From NCBI GenBank assembly GCA_036877525.1, contig JAZGTH010000015.1:8889001-8953000 (forward strand): a DNA stretch of 64,000 nucleotides. The letters run 5' to 3'. The notes under the pieces were generated by a model, which saw only the letters and a program-made list of their open reading frames with translations, was not told where the DNA came from and did no database searches. Origin of the DNA: Chromobotia macracanthus (lineage: Eukaryota; Chordata; Actinopteri; Cypriniformes; Botiidae). The position numbers were made by a program, and so were the translations under genes. Positions 38,601-50,071 of this stretch are shown here, one piece after another; position 1 is the first letter of the stretch, and every line of letters starts with the position of its first letter.

Positions 38601-40044
38601 CTATGCACTCCAGCATCCTGTTCAGCATCTTCCCCAAGCAGTTCCATTTCCTCGGTGAGTCAGCACCTCAGCCAACTTTGTGCCTATAAACACAAACCCA
38701 CTTTTGATAACATCTATGTGTGTCACGGGCTTATCAGCACTACCTTCTTGCATCAGGAAATCCTGGTCTGGTTTATTACAATTAAAAACTACTATAAATA
38801 ATGTATTGTTAATGGTTTCATAAATGATTTTTATTATCGGTCTGGAATTCCTGTAACCATGTTACAGAAATGATTTACCCAGATATTAAAATCAATCACT
38901 TCAACAATCTTTAAGATATTAGAAAAACTTCAGTACTAGGTAAATGCACTGTATAATGTATAAATTGATATTGTTGGTATTTTGTCTTGATTATTTGTGT
39001 AAATGTGTGGTGTATTTTGTTTTGTTTGTGTGTGTGAAATGTGGTTTGGCTGCAGGAAGTGCCCATAACACACTAGGGCAGCCAGTGGTGTGGTTAACAA
39101 TTGCTTTGGCTGCAGTCATCTGCATTGCTCCAGTCCTTGCATTCCGCTTCCTCAAACTGGACCTAAAACCTCAGCTCTCAGATACCGTAAGTGTGTGTGT
39201 TTGTGACCTTTCTATATTCACCTTAATTTCTTAGACATCCCTGAATTTTTTATTATTTTTTTAAATGTATTTGATTTATATATTTACCATAATTTTGATG
39301 GAAATACATCTATTTTCTTATGTTGTCTAATAATAATATATTGAGGTCATTTACTCCACATGGTTGCATGCAAATTTCAAAGAGAACACTTTTTTTGTAT
39401 TGCTCATGTATTAATCATGGAAATTAAGTTGTAAATTGTTAAGTTATGGTTGGTTGAAGATTGTACCCGTGGGCTGCTTTTTTTGATTCATAGCAAAGAT
39501 CTGGTTTGATTGACACATTGTTTTGGTTATCCCCTCACAATCATCTTTACCCCTTTATTGCTCTCTTACTCTCCCTTTGCAGGTGCGCTACACTCAACTG
39601 GTGCATCAGAAAAAGCGGAAGCCCTGTGGCCGCATAGGTCGTGGATTGGGTGGGGCTGGAGCAGCTGGTGGCAGTGCTCTAGGTCGTCTGGGGAGGGGAG
39701 GCTCTCGACGCTCTGGTTATGCGTTTGCCCATCAGGAAGGTTTCGGCGAGCTGATCACTTCAGGAAAAAACATGCGGCTTAGCTCGCTGGCTCTCGCCAC
39801 GTTTGCCTCTCGCCACAGCAGCAGTTGGATTGACACTCTTCGCAAGAAGAAACATGCAAACAGCACAGGTTCCCATAATACACAGACCACTGGAGATGAC
39901 CACATGGCTACTGCTCAAGCTCCACCCCTTTCCACATCTTCCTCAGTGACTGGCCCTCAGGACACAACCTTAGGCGAGGCAGGGCAAGCATGTTATGAAC
40001 CTGTCCTCACTAAAAGCCTTGACAATATTCTCTCGCACGATTAG
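26606..40044 (+). CDS. atp8b2: Phospholipid-transporting P4-ATPase ATP8B2, shared exons
   Basis: 26 shared exons: 26606-26664, 26790-26903, 27594-27692, 28073-28134, 28321-28393, 28674-28744, 28994-29073, 29719-29877, 30172-30260, 30597-30793, 31826-32034, 32220-32254, 32438-32606, 32765-32953, 33490-33605, 34162-34326, 34411-34522, 34682-34787, 34904-35129, 35341-35524, 37194-37417, 37811-37894, 37984-38229, 38516-38654, 39056-39186 and 39583-40044. They complete the frame of either first exon. P4 hallmarks are intact: actuator DGET (28.74/28.99 kb), membrane PISLYV (30.77 kb), the phosphorylated Asp in DKTGT (31.97 kb), nucleotide-binding KAQSPDEGAL (32.78 kb) and YCKGAD (33.52 kb), TGDKQETA (34.5-34.7 kb) and GDGANDVSMI (35.49 kb). 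The family moves phospholipids, reported mainly as phosphatidylcholine for ATP8B2, to the cytosolic leaflet with a CDC50 partner. The C-terminal RRSGYAFAHQEGFGEL and KNMRLSSLALA match ATP8B2 rather than ATP8B1/3/4. The end is longer than human, with Gly/Arg-rich and Ser/Thr-rich parts. Confidence 0.95.
27117..27436. mobile_element. Possible MITE in an atp8b2 intron
   Basis: The stretch starts with cagctaaca and ends with its reverse complement tgttagctg. Between them, versions of gttctaggaacgttc and agaac/gttct recur in both orientations. It looks like a short non-autonomous DNA transposon with 9-bp terminal repeats. No clear target-site duplication was found. Confidence 0.4.
27725..27915. 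repeat. Interspersed repeat beginning with ggggacattccatag
   Basis: It lies in the intron between the third and fourth shared exons. The string atggggacattccatagac, an aacagaaaatgttctgc core and a gggtcccc end match a repeat I recall as very common in introns of ostariophysan fish. The family name was not determined. Confidence 0.45.
33463..33484. repeat. (GT)n microsatellite next to a splice acceptor
   Basis: About eleven GT units end five bases before the acceptor of the atp8b2 exon at 33490. They take the place of the usual pyrimidine tract. Confidence 0.85.
33901..34046 (-). mobile_element. tRNA-derived SINE fragment, minus strand
   Basis: Read on the minus strand it begins ggttcctgtagctctgctgc and carries a B-box-like gggtttgaaccccag. 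It ends with a decayed form of the fish SINE tail. It resembles the minus-strand copy at 36450-36602 and sits in an atp8b2 intron. Confidence 0.6.
36450..36602 (-). mobile_element. tRNA-derived SINE, minus strand
   Basis: The minus strand reads ggtgttcctgtagcccaaat, then an internal B-box-like gtttaattcccaggg. It ends in cactttggataaaattgtct, a mutated form of the widespread tail gctttggataaaagcgtctg. It lies in the atp8b2 intron between 35524 and 37194. Confidence 0.65.
36710..36860 (-). mobile_element. Second SINE-type fragment with conserved tail, minus strand
   Basis: The plus-strand string agcagacgcttttatccaaa is the reverse complement of the shared fish SINE/LINE tail. The adjoining sequence differs from the copy at 36450, so this is probably another family or another part. 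The inner end is uncertain. Confidence 0.5.
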
Positions 40045-40576
40045 GAGTACAGACATAGAGGTTGGAGGATGTAGTGCTGGCACTGTGCAGGTACAGTAAA
40101 TTTGTATGTAAACATTTAAGCTCTAAGCAGTTATTGTATACACTGCTGCAGTGCCACATACACATATATAGGCTGTTATATAATAGGAGATAGAGTTGAT
40201 TCTTGAGGCCTGAAACTTATTTTGTAATATTATGAATTATGAATCATAAAAAGACAGTTTTCCCCTAAGGACCAAATGACAGGAAACAGAAGACTATTAA
40301 AAACACTTTCATTTCTCATTTTTTTGTACATATTCGTGGTCTCTGTTGTAACTGTCCCAAGTTCCCCAATATTTAGAGGAACCCTGTTGCTGTTCATATG
40401 GGTTATCAAATTTACATAATATATATATATATACATAACCATTTTTACACAATTGTGCGGTAACATTTGTGTTATAACTGGCTGTCAGTGTTATATATGT
40501 TTGTAATGTGATCATATGGAACTCTTAATGAAACGTTCATTGATAGGCTAAAAACTGAATGTTGTTTCTGCTGTAG

Positions 40577-40675
40577 GAATCACTGTTTGTGTGGAGGGGT
40601 GCTGGACATCGGCTCAGTGGTGCCAGCAGTCCTGGACCACCTCCCATTGCTGAGGAAACTACCAGTGGCGAGTGA
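40577..40675 (+). other. Possible additional or alternative 3' exon of atp8b2
   Basis: A good acceptor (tttctgctgtag) is followed by an open frame of 32 codons to TGA. The composition looks coding (RLSGASSPGPPPIAEETTSG), unlike the AT-rich surroundings. It lies 530 bases after the atp8b2 stop. I found no donor that joins it in this frame, so it may be a spliced 3'-UTR exon or an alternative end. Confidence 0.3.
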
Positions 40676-43400
40676 GAAACACTGACTGACGGGTAACTAG
40701 ACCAATCCTTGATGTGGATCCTCACACCTTGTGGTGATTGTTAGGCCATGTTTCTGAGGACACGGACAGTGAAGACACAGCACCGGGCAAACAGATATGG
40801 AGTAAAAATATGCTTAAAACTGACATTCAGTGGGAAACAGTGCATTCACACAGTACAAAGAGTTTTAATTGTGGTCACATTCCCTGTACTTTACACATTT
40901 TCAGAAATCTTGTCCATGTGAGGCACTTATTTAGGTCTTTGATCTGTTTAATGCTTGTTTAATGCTTAAAGATTTTTTTATTCTAGCCAAGTTGTCAAAA
41001 CAACAAACCACTATGTAACATTGCCAGTGGTTATAATACCACACACCTGTCTGCCCATGTAGTAGCTGATAATTGCCCTTGAATGCAAAATTACAGTTTA
41101 TTATATTTTTAAAATGTAATTAAAATGTTTAAATTATATTACATACTAATATGAAGATTAATTGGTCTTTTTTAAAGACAAAGTAAGGAAAATTTAAAGC
41201 CTTTGACTGTAAAAATACATAACAATTTTTAATTATTGATAAGTATTACGCCTGTTTTACACCACACGTTAGCATTAGCAAAGTTGGAGGGTAACTACAG
41301 GAGCACACAATCCATAGTCTTTACTCCGTTACTGCTGCATCTCTATACAAACAGTAAAGCTTTATAATATAATCAGAATGAAGTAATTATGTACTAGCTA
41401 TCTCTTTTCAAACACCAACCAAAACCTGTTGAAAACTACCCTTGCATGATAAAGGACGGATTCCCAAAAATACAACAATGTTAACTTATCTTCTGCATCA
41501 AGAGTCGAAGCTACTACATCCCACACTCTGTCCTTTATTAATGAGTGCTTATGAAAGTATTTTTTATGGTCTGCTGCTGTGTGGAGTGTGAATACTTTAA
41601 CTTGTTAATGGGTGGTGTAAAAAACATGCTTTGCTTACACGTGCGGCGTAAAACAGGCCTTGCTGAAGTAAATGGTGCCACAGCATCACCCTCAGCCACA
41701 AGTTCTATTATGTTTTACTTGTTTATTTGAAATTTCTTTCTCTTAAAAGTCACTTAAAAATCGAATTTTTTAAGATAAAAATCTTAAAAAATGAACTGTT
41801 TGTCAAAATACTTCACCTTTTATTTGTTTCTCACAGCGCTTAAGCCTGTTAACAACCTGTCTTCAATGATAATTTGTCTTTAAAGTTTGCTTGTAGGTGA
41901 CATGAAATGATAAGTGAACTATCCCTGTTGTGATAAGGACCTATGGGTTTGTTTGACAGTGAAACCACAGATTTGTTATTCTGTCCCCACTGTTAAGAAT
42001 AGCACTAAGATTTTGTGTTGAACAAAACACTACAGTTCTCAGTGAGAACGTGACTTTATCGTAGTGGATGAAACCCTTCCTTCCTCATCCAGCTTTTTGC
42101 ACCATATTGGTGCTCAAACCCACCAATATGTCTAGACTTCAAGTTGACTGACTGTAAATCCAGTTCATCCCAACTCCTAAATTCTGCTGTGCTGGACCCT
42201 TGTGGGTCTAGATGCTTGCCCAACAGTTGTGCATTGATCCAGTGGACTGTAATAGTGAATGTTTGGACTTTTTGTGAAATTGGAAAAAGACGTTTCACCT
42301 AACAAATACCAAATGGAGACCATTTTGGTCTAATTGTGGCCTTCACCAGTGTTTGAATTGAGGTTAATGGGCTAATATGAATGTAAATGTGGTATGTGTG
42401 TGTGTGTTTTATTGTGAATAAGAGACCAATAGAGTCAGAGTTGTTTTTTGAAAACTTAATGAGCTTCTTGGTACTTGCCATGCACCTTGTGTAACTTAGA
42501 TCTAAATCTCATACTGATCAATAGAGAGAACAATTCTATGCCTTAAAAGCTAAATGTGTCAGTGTTAAAATGTGTATCTCTTCCCTTATTCATAGCATAA
42601 AATCATGTCGTCTAATACAGTAAGAGTTCATCTAGTAGAGTAAGAGGTCTTTTACAGTTTCTGTTCGTGAACTGAATGGTCCAATGATGATCTGTGTTGT
42701 TAACATTAGAATCTGCTGTCGTGAATAGACCTAGTGAAAAACAATATTAAATGACTTCAATCAAGTAAAAAACTGAGCACGAGTCTTTGTTTAACTGTGT
42801 ATGTGTGAATGACAGAGAAAAAACATTTCAAATCTTGAAAGAATCATTAAATTAATAGGACATCAAAAACCAATTCACAGTCAAGATGTATTTGCATTGT
42901 GCACTGTAGATTTACGGAAACTGAGTATTAACAGAGTTAAAATGAGCCTTTGAAATGCCAAAATTGATAAAGAAATATTAAAAATTGCTACACCATTCGC
43001 TGAATATGTTATTTTGAATGAAGTACTTAAATGCTGTTTAAAATGTCTTGGTATATTAAGAACATATTAAGAACAACACAAGTATTAAGACATAATGTGA
43101 CTATTACCGTATGTCTATATGATATATCAATTAGAAGCTTACAACATCACAAACATTTTGTCATATTTACTTAATTTTTAAACCACATACCTTTACTTTA
43201 AACAGAAAATGATGCTCCATAAGTATTGAATAAAAATGTTTTTTGGGGGAACGTTTTCTTTTTCAATCAGAAGGTATACTTTGCTTTGTCAAACAGGAAC
43301 TTGTTTGTTTTTGCGGTCCAACAGTTTCGCAAGAGCAGATTTGTTAAAGTAACAGATAGTTTATATGCAGAGTGAGAGGAAGGGGCTGTCTTGTGGATCT
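40676..43400. other. atp8b2 3' flank and il6r upstream DNA
   Basis: AT-rich with no exon recognised. ATTAAA at 42746-42751 is followed by a GT-rich run and could be a distal polyadenylation signal for atp8b2. A short inverted repeat (ttttttaagat/atcttaaaaaa) lies near 41767-41792. Confidence 0.4.
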
Positions 43401-43406
43401 CTCATT

Positions 43407-43413
43407 TATATAA
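43407..43413 (+). promoter_or_regulatory. TATA box of il6r
   Basis: TATATAA stands about 290 bases before the il6r start codon, with a G-rich stretch just upstream (gagaggaaggggctgtc). Transcription would start near 43437, giving a 5' leader of about 265 bases. Confidence 0.55.
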
Positions 43414-43700
43414 GCTCCTGACCCAAACTTAAATCTTGAAGCAACTAAAAATAATTCGGTCACAGAGGAAAAGCTGACACTTGTTCGAGATCTGAACAAT
43501 GCTTCTAAATGGGAAGGGTTTAAACGTATAGTTTCTCATGAATTATTTGAATGTAAAATCTTCTGTGTTTCTTTTCTTGGGTTTTCTAAACGTTGATGTC
43601 TTCGTCTGTAATGTAAATATCACGTTATTGAATGGGTTGACATTATGACCCTTAATATTTTTGTGGCCGATTCTATTGGGAAGCGGGAATCTCATGTAAA

Positions 43701-46700
43701 ATGTGGAGCCGATCTACAGTCGAGTTGCTGCTCTGTTTATTAGCTACGATTAAAGTTCACTGTTATGTGGAAGATGAGCTTTGTCCTCGGAAAGGTAATG
43801 TATCGCTTGCATTTAAAAACCAAGACTGTCATTATTTTGTTGAATGTTTTAATCAAATCACATAAATCATTGTATGTTTGTTTCACGTGTGTTGTTCACA
43901 GGACATTTCGAGTTTTAAAGTCATGTCGTGCTCTTATCAAATAAGCGTTATGTTGAGTTTAATCTCTGATGAGGTTTAGGCTCCATCTCTGTGGTTAATA
44001 GTGGTTAATAATAAGCGCTTGTGGTCATTCTTGTAGGTATTTCCTTTGTGTTTAAAACAATTTTTTTACACACATTTTTGGATCTTTAAAGCAATTTACC
44101 ATGAGGAATGAATGCGTTTGAAGACACGAGAAAAGATAAAACTTGCGTTACACTGGCGCCAATACACATATCAGTAACAGTTTGTAAAAACGTGGAGTAA
44201 AAAATACCTTCCCTGTTTTATTATAGACCTATTTCATTTACATACGCTGATTTGTTATTGTTATTTATTGCATTGTTTTAAAAATTACTAGCTCCTGTTG
44301 CAACAATTTGAGACACAAAATGACAATAAGAAAGAAAGAGTGTTTCTGGGGAAGAATTAGGGGATGTTATTAAAAGGAACTGAAATCAAAAGTAGCTTTT
44401 CATTGCATAATTTTGTTCTACATTTAACTCAATGAACTATGAAATACTGTCAGTGAACTATGTCATTGAACTATGTAAAAGTATATGCTCACCCATGTTA
44501 GTTTATCATGTACTAAGACTTTTGAGGTCAGTATGTGACATGGGTTTTTTTTGATAAGCCAATTACTGTAAATTTGACTTATGTAAAATGATATTTTTCA
44601 GAGCCTCCTCCTGGAGTATTGGTATTAAAGCTGGGAAGCAATGTTGTGTTTGGCTGCAGGGGTGATGTCACTGTTGATGATGTGCCATTAGTTTCAGCCA
44701 CTGTGATGCACAAAAAACAGAGAAACAGACCAGAAACTGTCAGCCTTACAACCCAAAGAGATAACGTATATGTTGATGTTAAAGATCAGACCATTGTCAG
44801 AGGAACTGCTACAACTGGAACATCACAAATGGTTGTCGATTCTGGTAAATATATTAAAGCTAAAGAGGACACGATGGTCACTGTTAAACCCTCTATAACT
44901 CAAAGAAAGGATCATTTCACTTCAAGGCGTGTTTTGCGTACTGTTGATCACCGTTCCCAATCAGAGAAGGTGGGTGGAGCTAGACAAGAGGAAGAGGCCT
45001 ATGGTGTTACCATGGGGACAGATTTCTTTTCAGAGCAAGATGAATATGACGATTATGCTTATGAAGAGGAAGGTTCTAGGGTGACCAGAGGCATCAAAAA
45101 GCGAACGCTATGGACCCTAAATGGCCGACAAGTGAGAGCGGGTGTGGAAAGGGGGGGAATTTTAAGGCTTCCCCACCTCAGTTTGGCCAGTGCTGGGAAT
45201 TACAGCTGCTACAAGGGAGAGAGACTGATGTCATCCATAAACATCAGTGTGGGAGGTGAGGACTTTCTTTCACAAACTGATGCATTGACGAGTTATTTAA
45301 AGATATACCCAGAATCATACATTTTCTTGCTGTGTTTTTACAGTGTCTCCAGAGAGACCCATACTCTATTGCTACAGGAAGTCTCACACTAGCAAGGTCC
45401 GCTGTGACTGGACATCCAGACAACCAGTAACCCCACGGCCGATGTGTTACCTACTGCTTAGGAGAGGGTGAGTGTGTATGGTAAACAGACAAAGACAACA
45501 CTTATTTTAAAGGAATCAGTACTTTAGAAAACTTTTTTAACTGTTACTTTTTTATGTTCACCCAAAAATGGCATGTTTTATTATTCAGTCAACACAAAAG
45601 GAAATTATTTCAAAGGAAAAAAACACCATTGTTGTGACTTGTGCGCTTTATTATAAGTCTTCTAAAACAGATCACACATCGGATCCATGTATTACTAACC
45701 ACTTCAAAGTTTTCTGAAACTTTAGTTCAGGCTGTCAGTGACCTCATCAGATGGCATTGGTTTTCACATTATTGTCAATTGACACCATACTTGAGTTTAG
45801 AGAATTTTAGTGAATACTTACTTAAATTTCAACTTGTCGTAAGCTTAGTGTATGCGCTGTATGGGATATTTCTACATTTTTCATTTTTTATGAGCTTGAT
45901 TTCATCATTATAAACCATCCAATACATATTTTGTAGCTCCACAAACAATAACACCCTACTGGTTTAAAACAACATATATACTAATGCATGTCTTATTCTC
46001 TCTTGGTCTCCAAAGATTCTTGGGTGATGTCATTCGTATTCCTTGTTCCTTCTCTCGTTTGCGGTGTTGGTGTGCTTTTCCCGTGGAGGAGGGTGATAGG
46101 ACTCTCCACCTGGCGAGACTATGTGTCACAAATACAGCAGGCAACACCAGCAGCCCTGAAGTCAACTTCAAGCTACAAGACATCAGTGAGTGCTTGTGTT
46201 TCTCTTTTGCAGTATCTACATGATATTTTTAAATTGAGTTTTTGATGATCATCTAGTGAGGAAGTCACACCCACTTTTAAATGTGTTCTAAGCAATTTTC
46301 TTATAGAGCAGCCCGCAGAAAATGTCCATATGACCCAAAGGATTACACTGAAATAGTTGTCCTTTATTGTTTAGCCAATCAAAACACTTTTAGGCTGTCA
46401 ATCATTTTGTGTGTTTACAGGGCAGAGAGTGGCAGGGCAGTGTCTTTTTGTCAGTTTGCTACTGTCATTTTTTGTCAAAGACTAACATCATAATTGCTGT
46501 TTTCTGTGCCTATAACACCATTATAAGGAGCTCTATAAACTTATAAACCACTTATTTGATTTTTAAATAACCTTAAATTAAATCATCTTTTGTCTTCTTT
46601 ATAGTTAGGCCAGACCCTCCAACCAAGGTGGAGGTGAAAGCAGTTGAAGGTCAGCAGCATAAACTTAAAGTGTCCTGGTCTTATCCCAGTTCCTGGAAAC

Positions 46701-48784
46701 ATGGCTTCTATGTCCTGCATTTCCAGCTAAGATACCGACCACAACAGACAGAAAATGTAATATGGCTGTTCTAGCGATTTCCTGCATGCAGCTTATAGAT
46801 GAAACAATGTCCACCCAATTCTTTATTTGTACCTTTCTTCATGTTTTGCTTGTATGTGTGTTTAGTACCAGTCAGTGATGATCGATGAAAGGTTGGATAA
46901 GCAACTCTCTTGGACAATTTTTGATGCTCTGCCCCACACTCAGTATGAGATTCAGCTTCGGGCCAAGGATGAGTTTGATGGTGTCTGGAGCGATTGGACG
47001 GATGTTGTATTTGCAATCACCTGGTCAAGTAACGATATATACATTGGTACGTATGTGCACATCTGTATTTATCTCAATTAAAATGTATCATGAACCTATC
47101 CATAAATTTAGAAATCAGATTAATTAAAATCTGTTCCTCCTAGCACTGGTCAAAAAACTTTAGGTTTCTTTTTTATTTTGCATTTTTTAAATGATGTTCT
47201 GTATGACTCACATATAGTTTAAATTTGAGTCACATTTATACATTTCAGGGAATAAGCAAGCCAATATTTACACACACGCACACACACTTCATTTTGAAAA
47301 CTACTATTTACTACATAAGAATTTTCAGTCAAAATATCACATGTAAAATATCACAAAAATCACAAATTTACAACATTAACAGAAGATAAAATAGGAAATA
47401 AAAAATGTAAGTGTCTTAAAAAACGATAGTTTTTATAGAAGTTAACTATAGAAGTTAATATAATTGTTTGGCAGATGGTTTTATTTATCTGAAGCTAAAA
47501 TGTTCATTAGATTTATGCTTTAAACAGGTACAAATGAAAGAAGATGAAAATAAAGCTGTTATTAGAGATTAAAGGTCCTAATATGTTATTAAATAATGAT
47601 GTAGGAGGAACAAATGTGAAACAGATGTGTGCTTGCAAAAACTTGAATGTTCCTCTTAAACGCTCTTGTTTCTACATTTGTATGTTTAATTGTTGTGTTT
47701 CTCTGTAGCTCCTGAGACTACCACTTCAGAAAGCAATAGCTTGGTAAGTTCAATGCCAAATACCCACATATACTTGAATACATGCACATACATAATCACA
47801 TTAACAATCACAGCTAAAACACCAAATGTTATGGCTTTCATTCTCTTGCAGGAGCCCTTTGAGATGTTTATTGAAGGTTCAGGGGGATCTGGAACAGATC
47901 CTGGTATGAGTGAGTCTGGGGGATGACCTTAACATGCCTTATTGTTCTGATTTAATTGTTGGCGATCACGCATGTTAATTCTATAATGAAACAAGGTGGA
48001 GAATATGGTGGTATCTTACTGGAAAAACTAAACAGGAAATAGTCATCCATAACATTCCTGAAGTTTAACAATGTGCTGTAATTTACATGTTCCTCTTTAA
48101 ATGCCCTGGCCTTCTGTGGCATTTCACCTCTGTCCTAATAAGCTCTGTCTTTCTCTCAGGTTCAGTGGTTATAGTAGGAGCTGATGATAATGCTGCGGTC
48201 TGGCTGTATGTGTCGTGGGGTTTTGGGCTTTGTTGTTTTGTGGCCCTCATCATGCTCACAGTTTATGTTTTCAGGTAAAACCCTTCTCTTTTTTGGAGCA
48301 TGACAAAATCTCTGTCATTCTGTGATCAGTTGTCATTTTGTGGAATAGATAGAGCTCTGTGTAAATATTCTTCAGAATACTCCAAAATTAACCACATGAA
48401 AGATTAGAATAGCATGAGGTTAATAATGACAGAATGTTCATTTTGTATGAAGTGTTCCTTTAGGTTATATTTGTCTTTTTGATTTTTTGCCCTTCTCTGC
48501 AAAATCCTCATCTGTTTCGATTTGACTCATCATTGTGTTTCTTTTCCAGGCATAGGCTACGTTTTGTGGCTACAATAGGAAAGCAGAGTTTGCCCTTTTC
48601 TTCCCTCCCTCATTCCTCTCTCTCTCTTCCTCCCCCCACACTTTCTGAGCAGCTTCCAGAGGAGGGAAAATCTCTGATGTCTCCTATCAACCACAGCAAG
48701 CAGCACTTCCTTCCTGTTCAGCAAGAGGAACAGGAGGGCATTCACCTGCATAACTTAGACTACTTCCTGTCTCCAGGGACATAG
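43701..48784 (+). CDS. il6r: Interleukin-6 receptor subunit alpha
   Basis: Ten exons: 43701-43794, 44602-45255, 45344-45467, 46016-46185, 46605-46756, 46866-47028, 47709-47743, 47852-47903, 48160-48274 and 48550-48784; 597 residues against 468 in human. The order is signal peptide (LLLCLLATI), Ig-like domain with SAGNYSCY, then two fibronectin-type cytokine-receptor domains. The first (exons 3-4) has cysteines in LYCYR, VRCDW, IPCSF and CWCAF. The second (exons 5-6) starts with PDPPTKVEV and ends in WSDWT, a variant of the WSxWS box. A Ser/Gly stalk (EGSGGSG), one membrane helix (exon 9) and a short tail follow. The tail ends NLDYFLSPGT, like the human NTDYFFPR end. The protein binds IL-6 and presents it to gp130. 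Exon 2 is greatly enlarged by an acidic insertion in the Ig domain. Position next to atp8b2 matches human. Confidence 0.93.
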
Positions 48785-49161
48785 GGTGTGTCATGAAGTA
48801 TAAGCGCTTCTTTACGAAAGACATGAAGAATAAGCAAAACATTTGCTGTAGTAAATACAATGTGATTTACCAAGGACAAAGGAACTCAAGTCTTTACTTA
48901 TCAAACTGTGATTTGATCACAGTACTTGGTTGTGATTTTATTATTAATTTTTCAGTCAGAACTATTAAGATGATTTGTATATAATGTTTACCACTGTTTG
49001 ATCTCGGCAGTTTGTTAAGTAAAAGGTTTTTGAATTTGTCTTTTTACAATACTTTTGTTCAGTTTGTTTTAACTCTGTAAATCCATCTGGTGAATTTATT
49101 AGAGTAAGGAATATGCTACATTTGTACTCCTGACATTGATTTGGGTGTTTAAAAGCACTTT

Positions 49162-49167
49162 ATTAAA
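49162..49167 (+). terminator. Likely polyadenylation signal of il6r
   Basis: ATTAAA lies about 380 bases after the il6r stop and is followed within 40 bases by a T/GT-rich run (cctttttttgtctgttg), the usual downstream element. Confidence 0.45.
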
Positions 49168-49199
49168 ATTGCCAAAACTTTGCCTTTTTTGTCTGTTGA

Positions 49200-50010
49200 T
49201 TTATTGGTTGAACATAATGCATCAACATCGCATGTAGGTTCTTAATTTAAATTGCCCTCAATAACAAGTATGGGCTATTATCAGAGCCTAAACAACAGAT
49301 TGAGTTTATGTAGAGTTAGTTTTTTTATAAGTAGTTCAATAGTTTTCAAAGGTCCATGGCGCCATCTAGTGTATATCTAGCACTGTCAAAGCATTTTATT
49401 CACACATTGTAATTAATACAGGCACTCCTTTGAGAGCACTTTGACAAACGAGTATCCTATCATTGCATTCGAACCACTTGCAATAATTGGATAAATATTT
49501 TATAGTCCTTTACCTTCCACAAAAGATATAGATATAGAAAGATATTTAGACCACTTGTGATTGTTACTGGGATGTGAACAGACTTTCAACCTGCACAACA
49601 AAAAATGTTTCTCAACAAAAGCCTACCCAGCCTGTAACAAGTCCATATTGGACAAAACACTGTTTCAGAATAAATTTATTTAGTAAATTTATCCTCTGCT
49701 TTTAGTAAATGACGTTTTGAGCTTTTTATTTATTATTCTTTCTTAATGTACATTTAAATTCAATGGACACAATAAATTACATTTTTATTAATATACTATA
49801 GCCAGCCATAAGCTATGTCATGCCCAAACTTGATTGATTCTTGCAAATTACAGCTGAAATGCTATATTTCTACTCCCCCTCCAAAACACTTTCACCCGCT
49901 CTAGATTTCCATTGTTGAACAAACAAACTACACCACAACAGGTAATTTCAGTAAATTGCCCTAGATGAAATTTATCTGTCAAAATAAATCCCACCTTTTG
50001 CATTATTTAA
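49200..50010. other. Intergenic DNA between il6r and the convergent zinc-finger gene
   Basis: AT-rich, no exon or defined repeat recognised. The two flanking genes are transcribed towards each other. Confidence 0.5.
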
Positions 50011-50014
50011 TTAA

Positions 50015-50020
50015 TTTATT
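50015..50020 (-). terminator. Polyadenylation signal of the zinc-finger gene
   Basis: AATAAA on the minus strand (tttatt as written) about 50 bases beyond the stop codon of the zinc-finger open frame. Confidence 0.45.
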
Positions 50021-50071
50021 TAATCAAATATTTAGGCTACTTGAATGTTGGACCTGACAATAAAACCTTGC

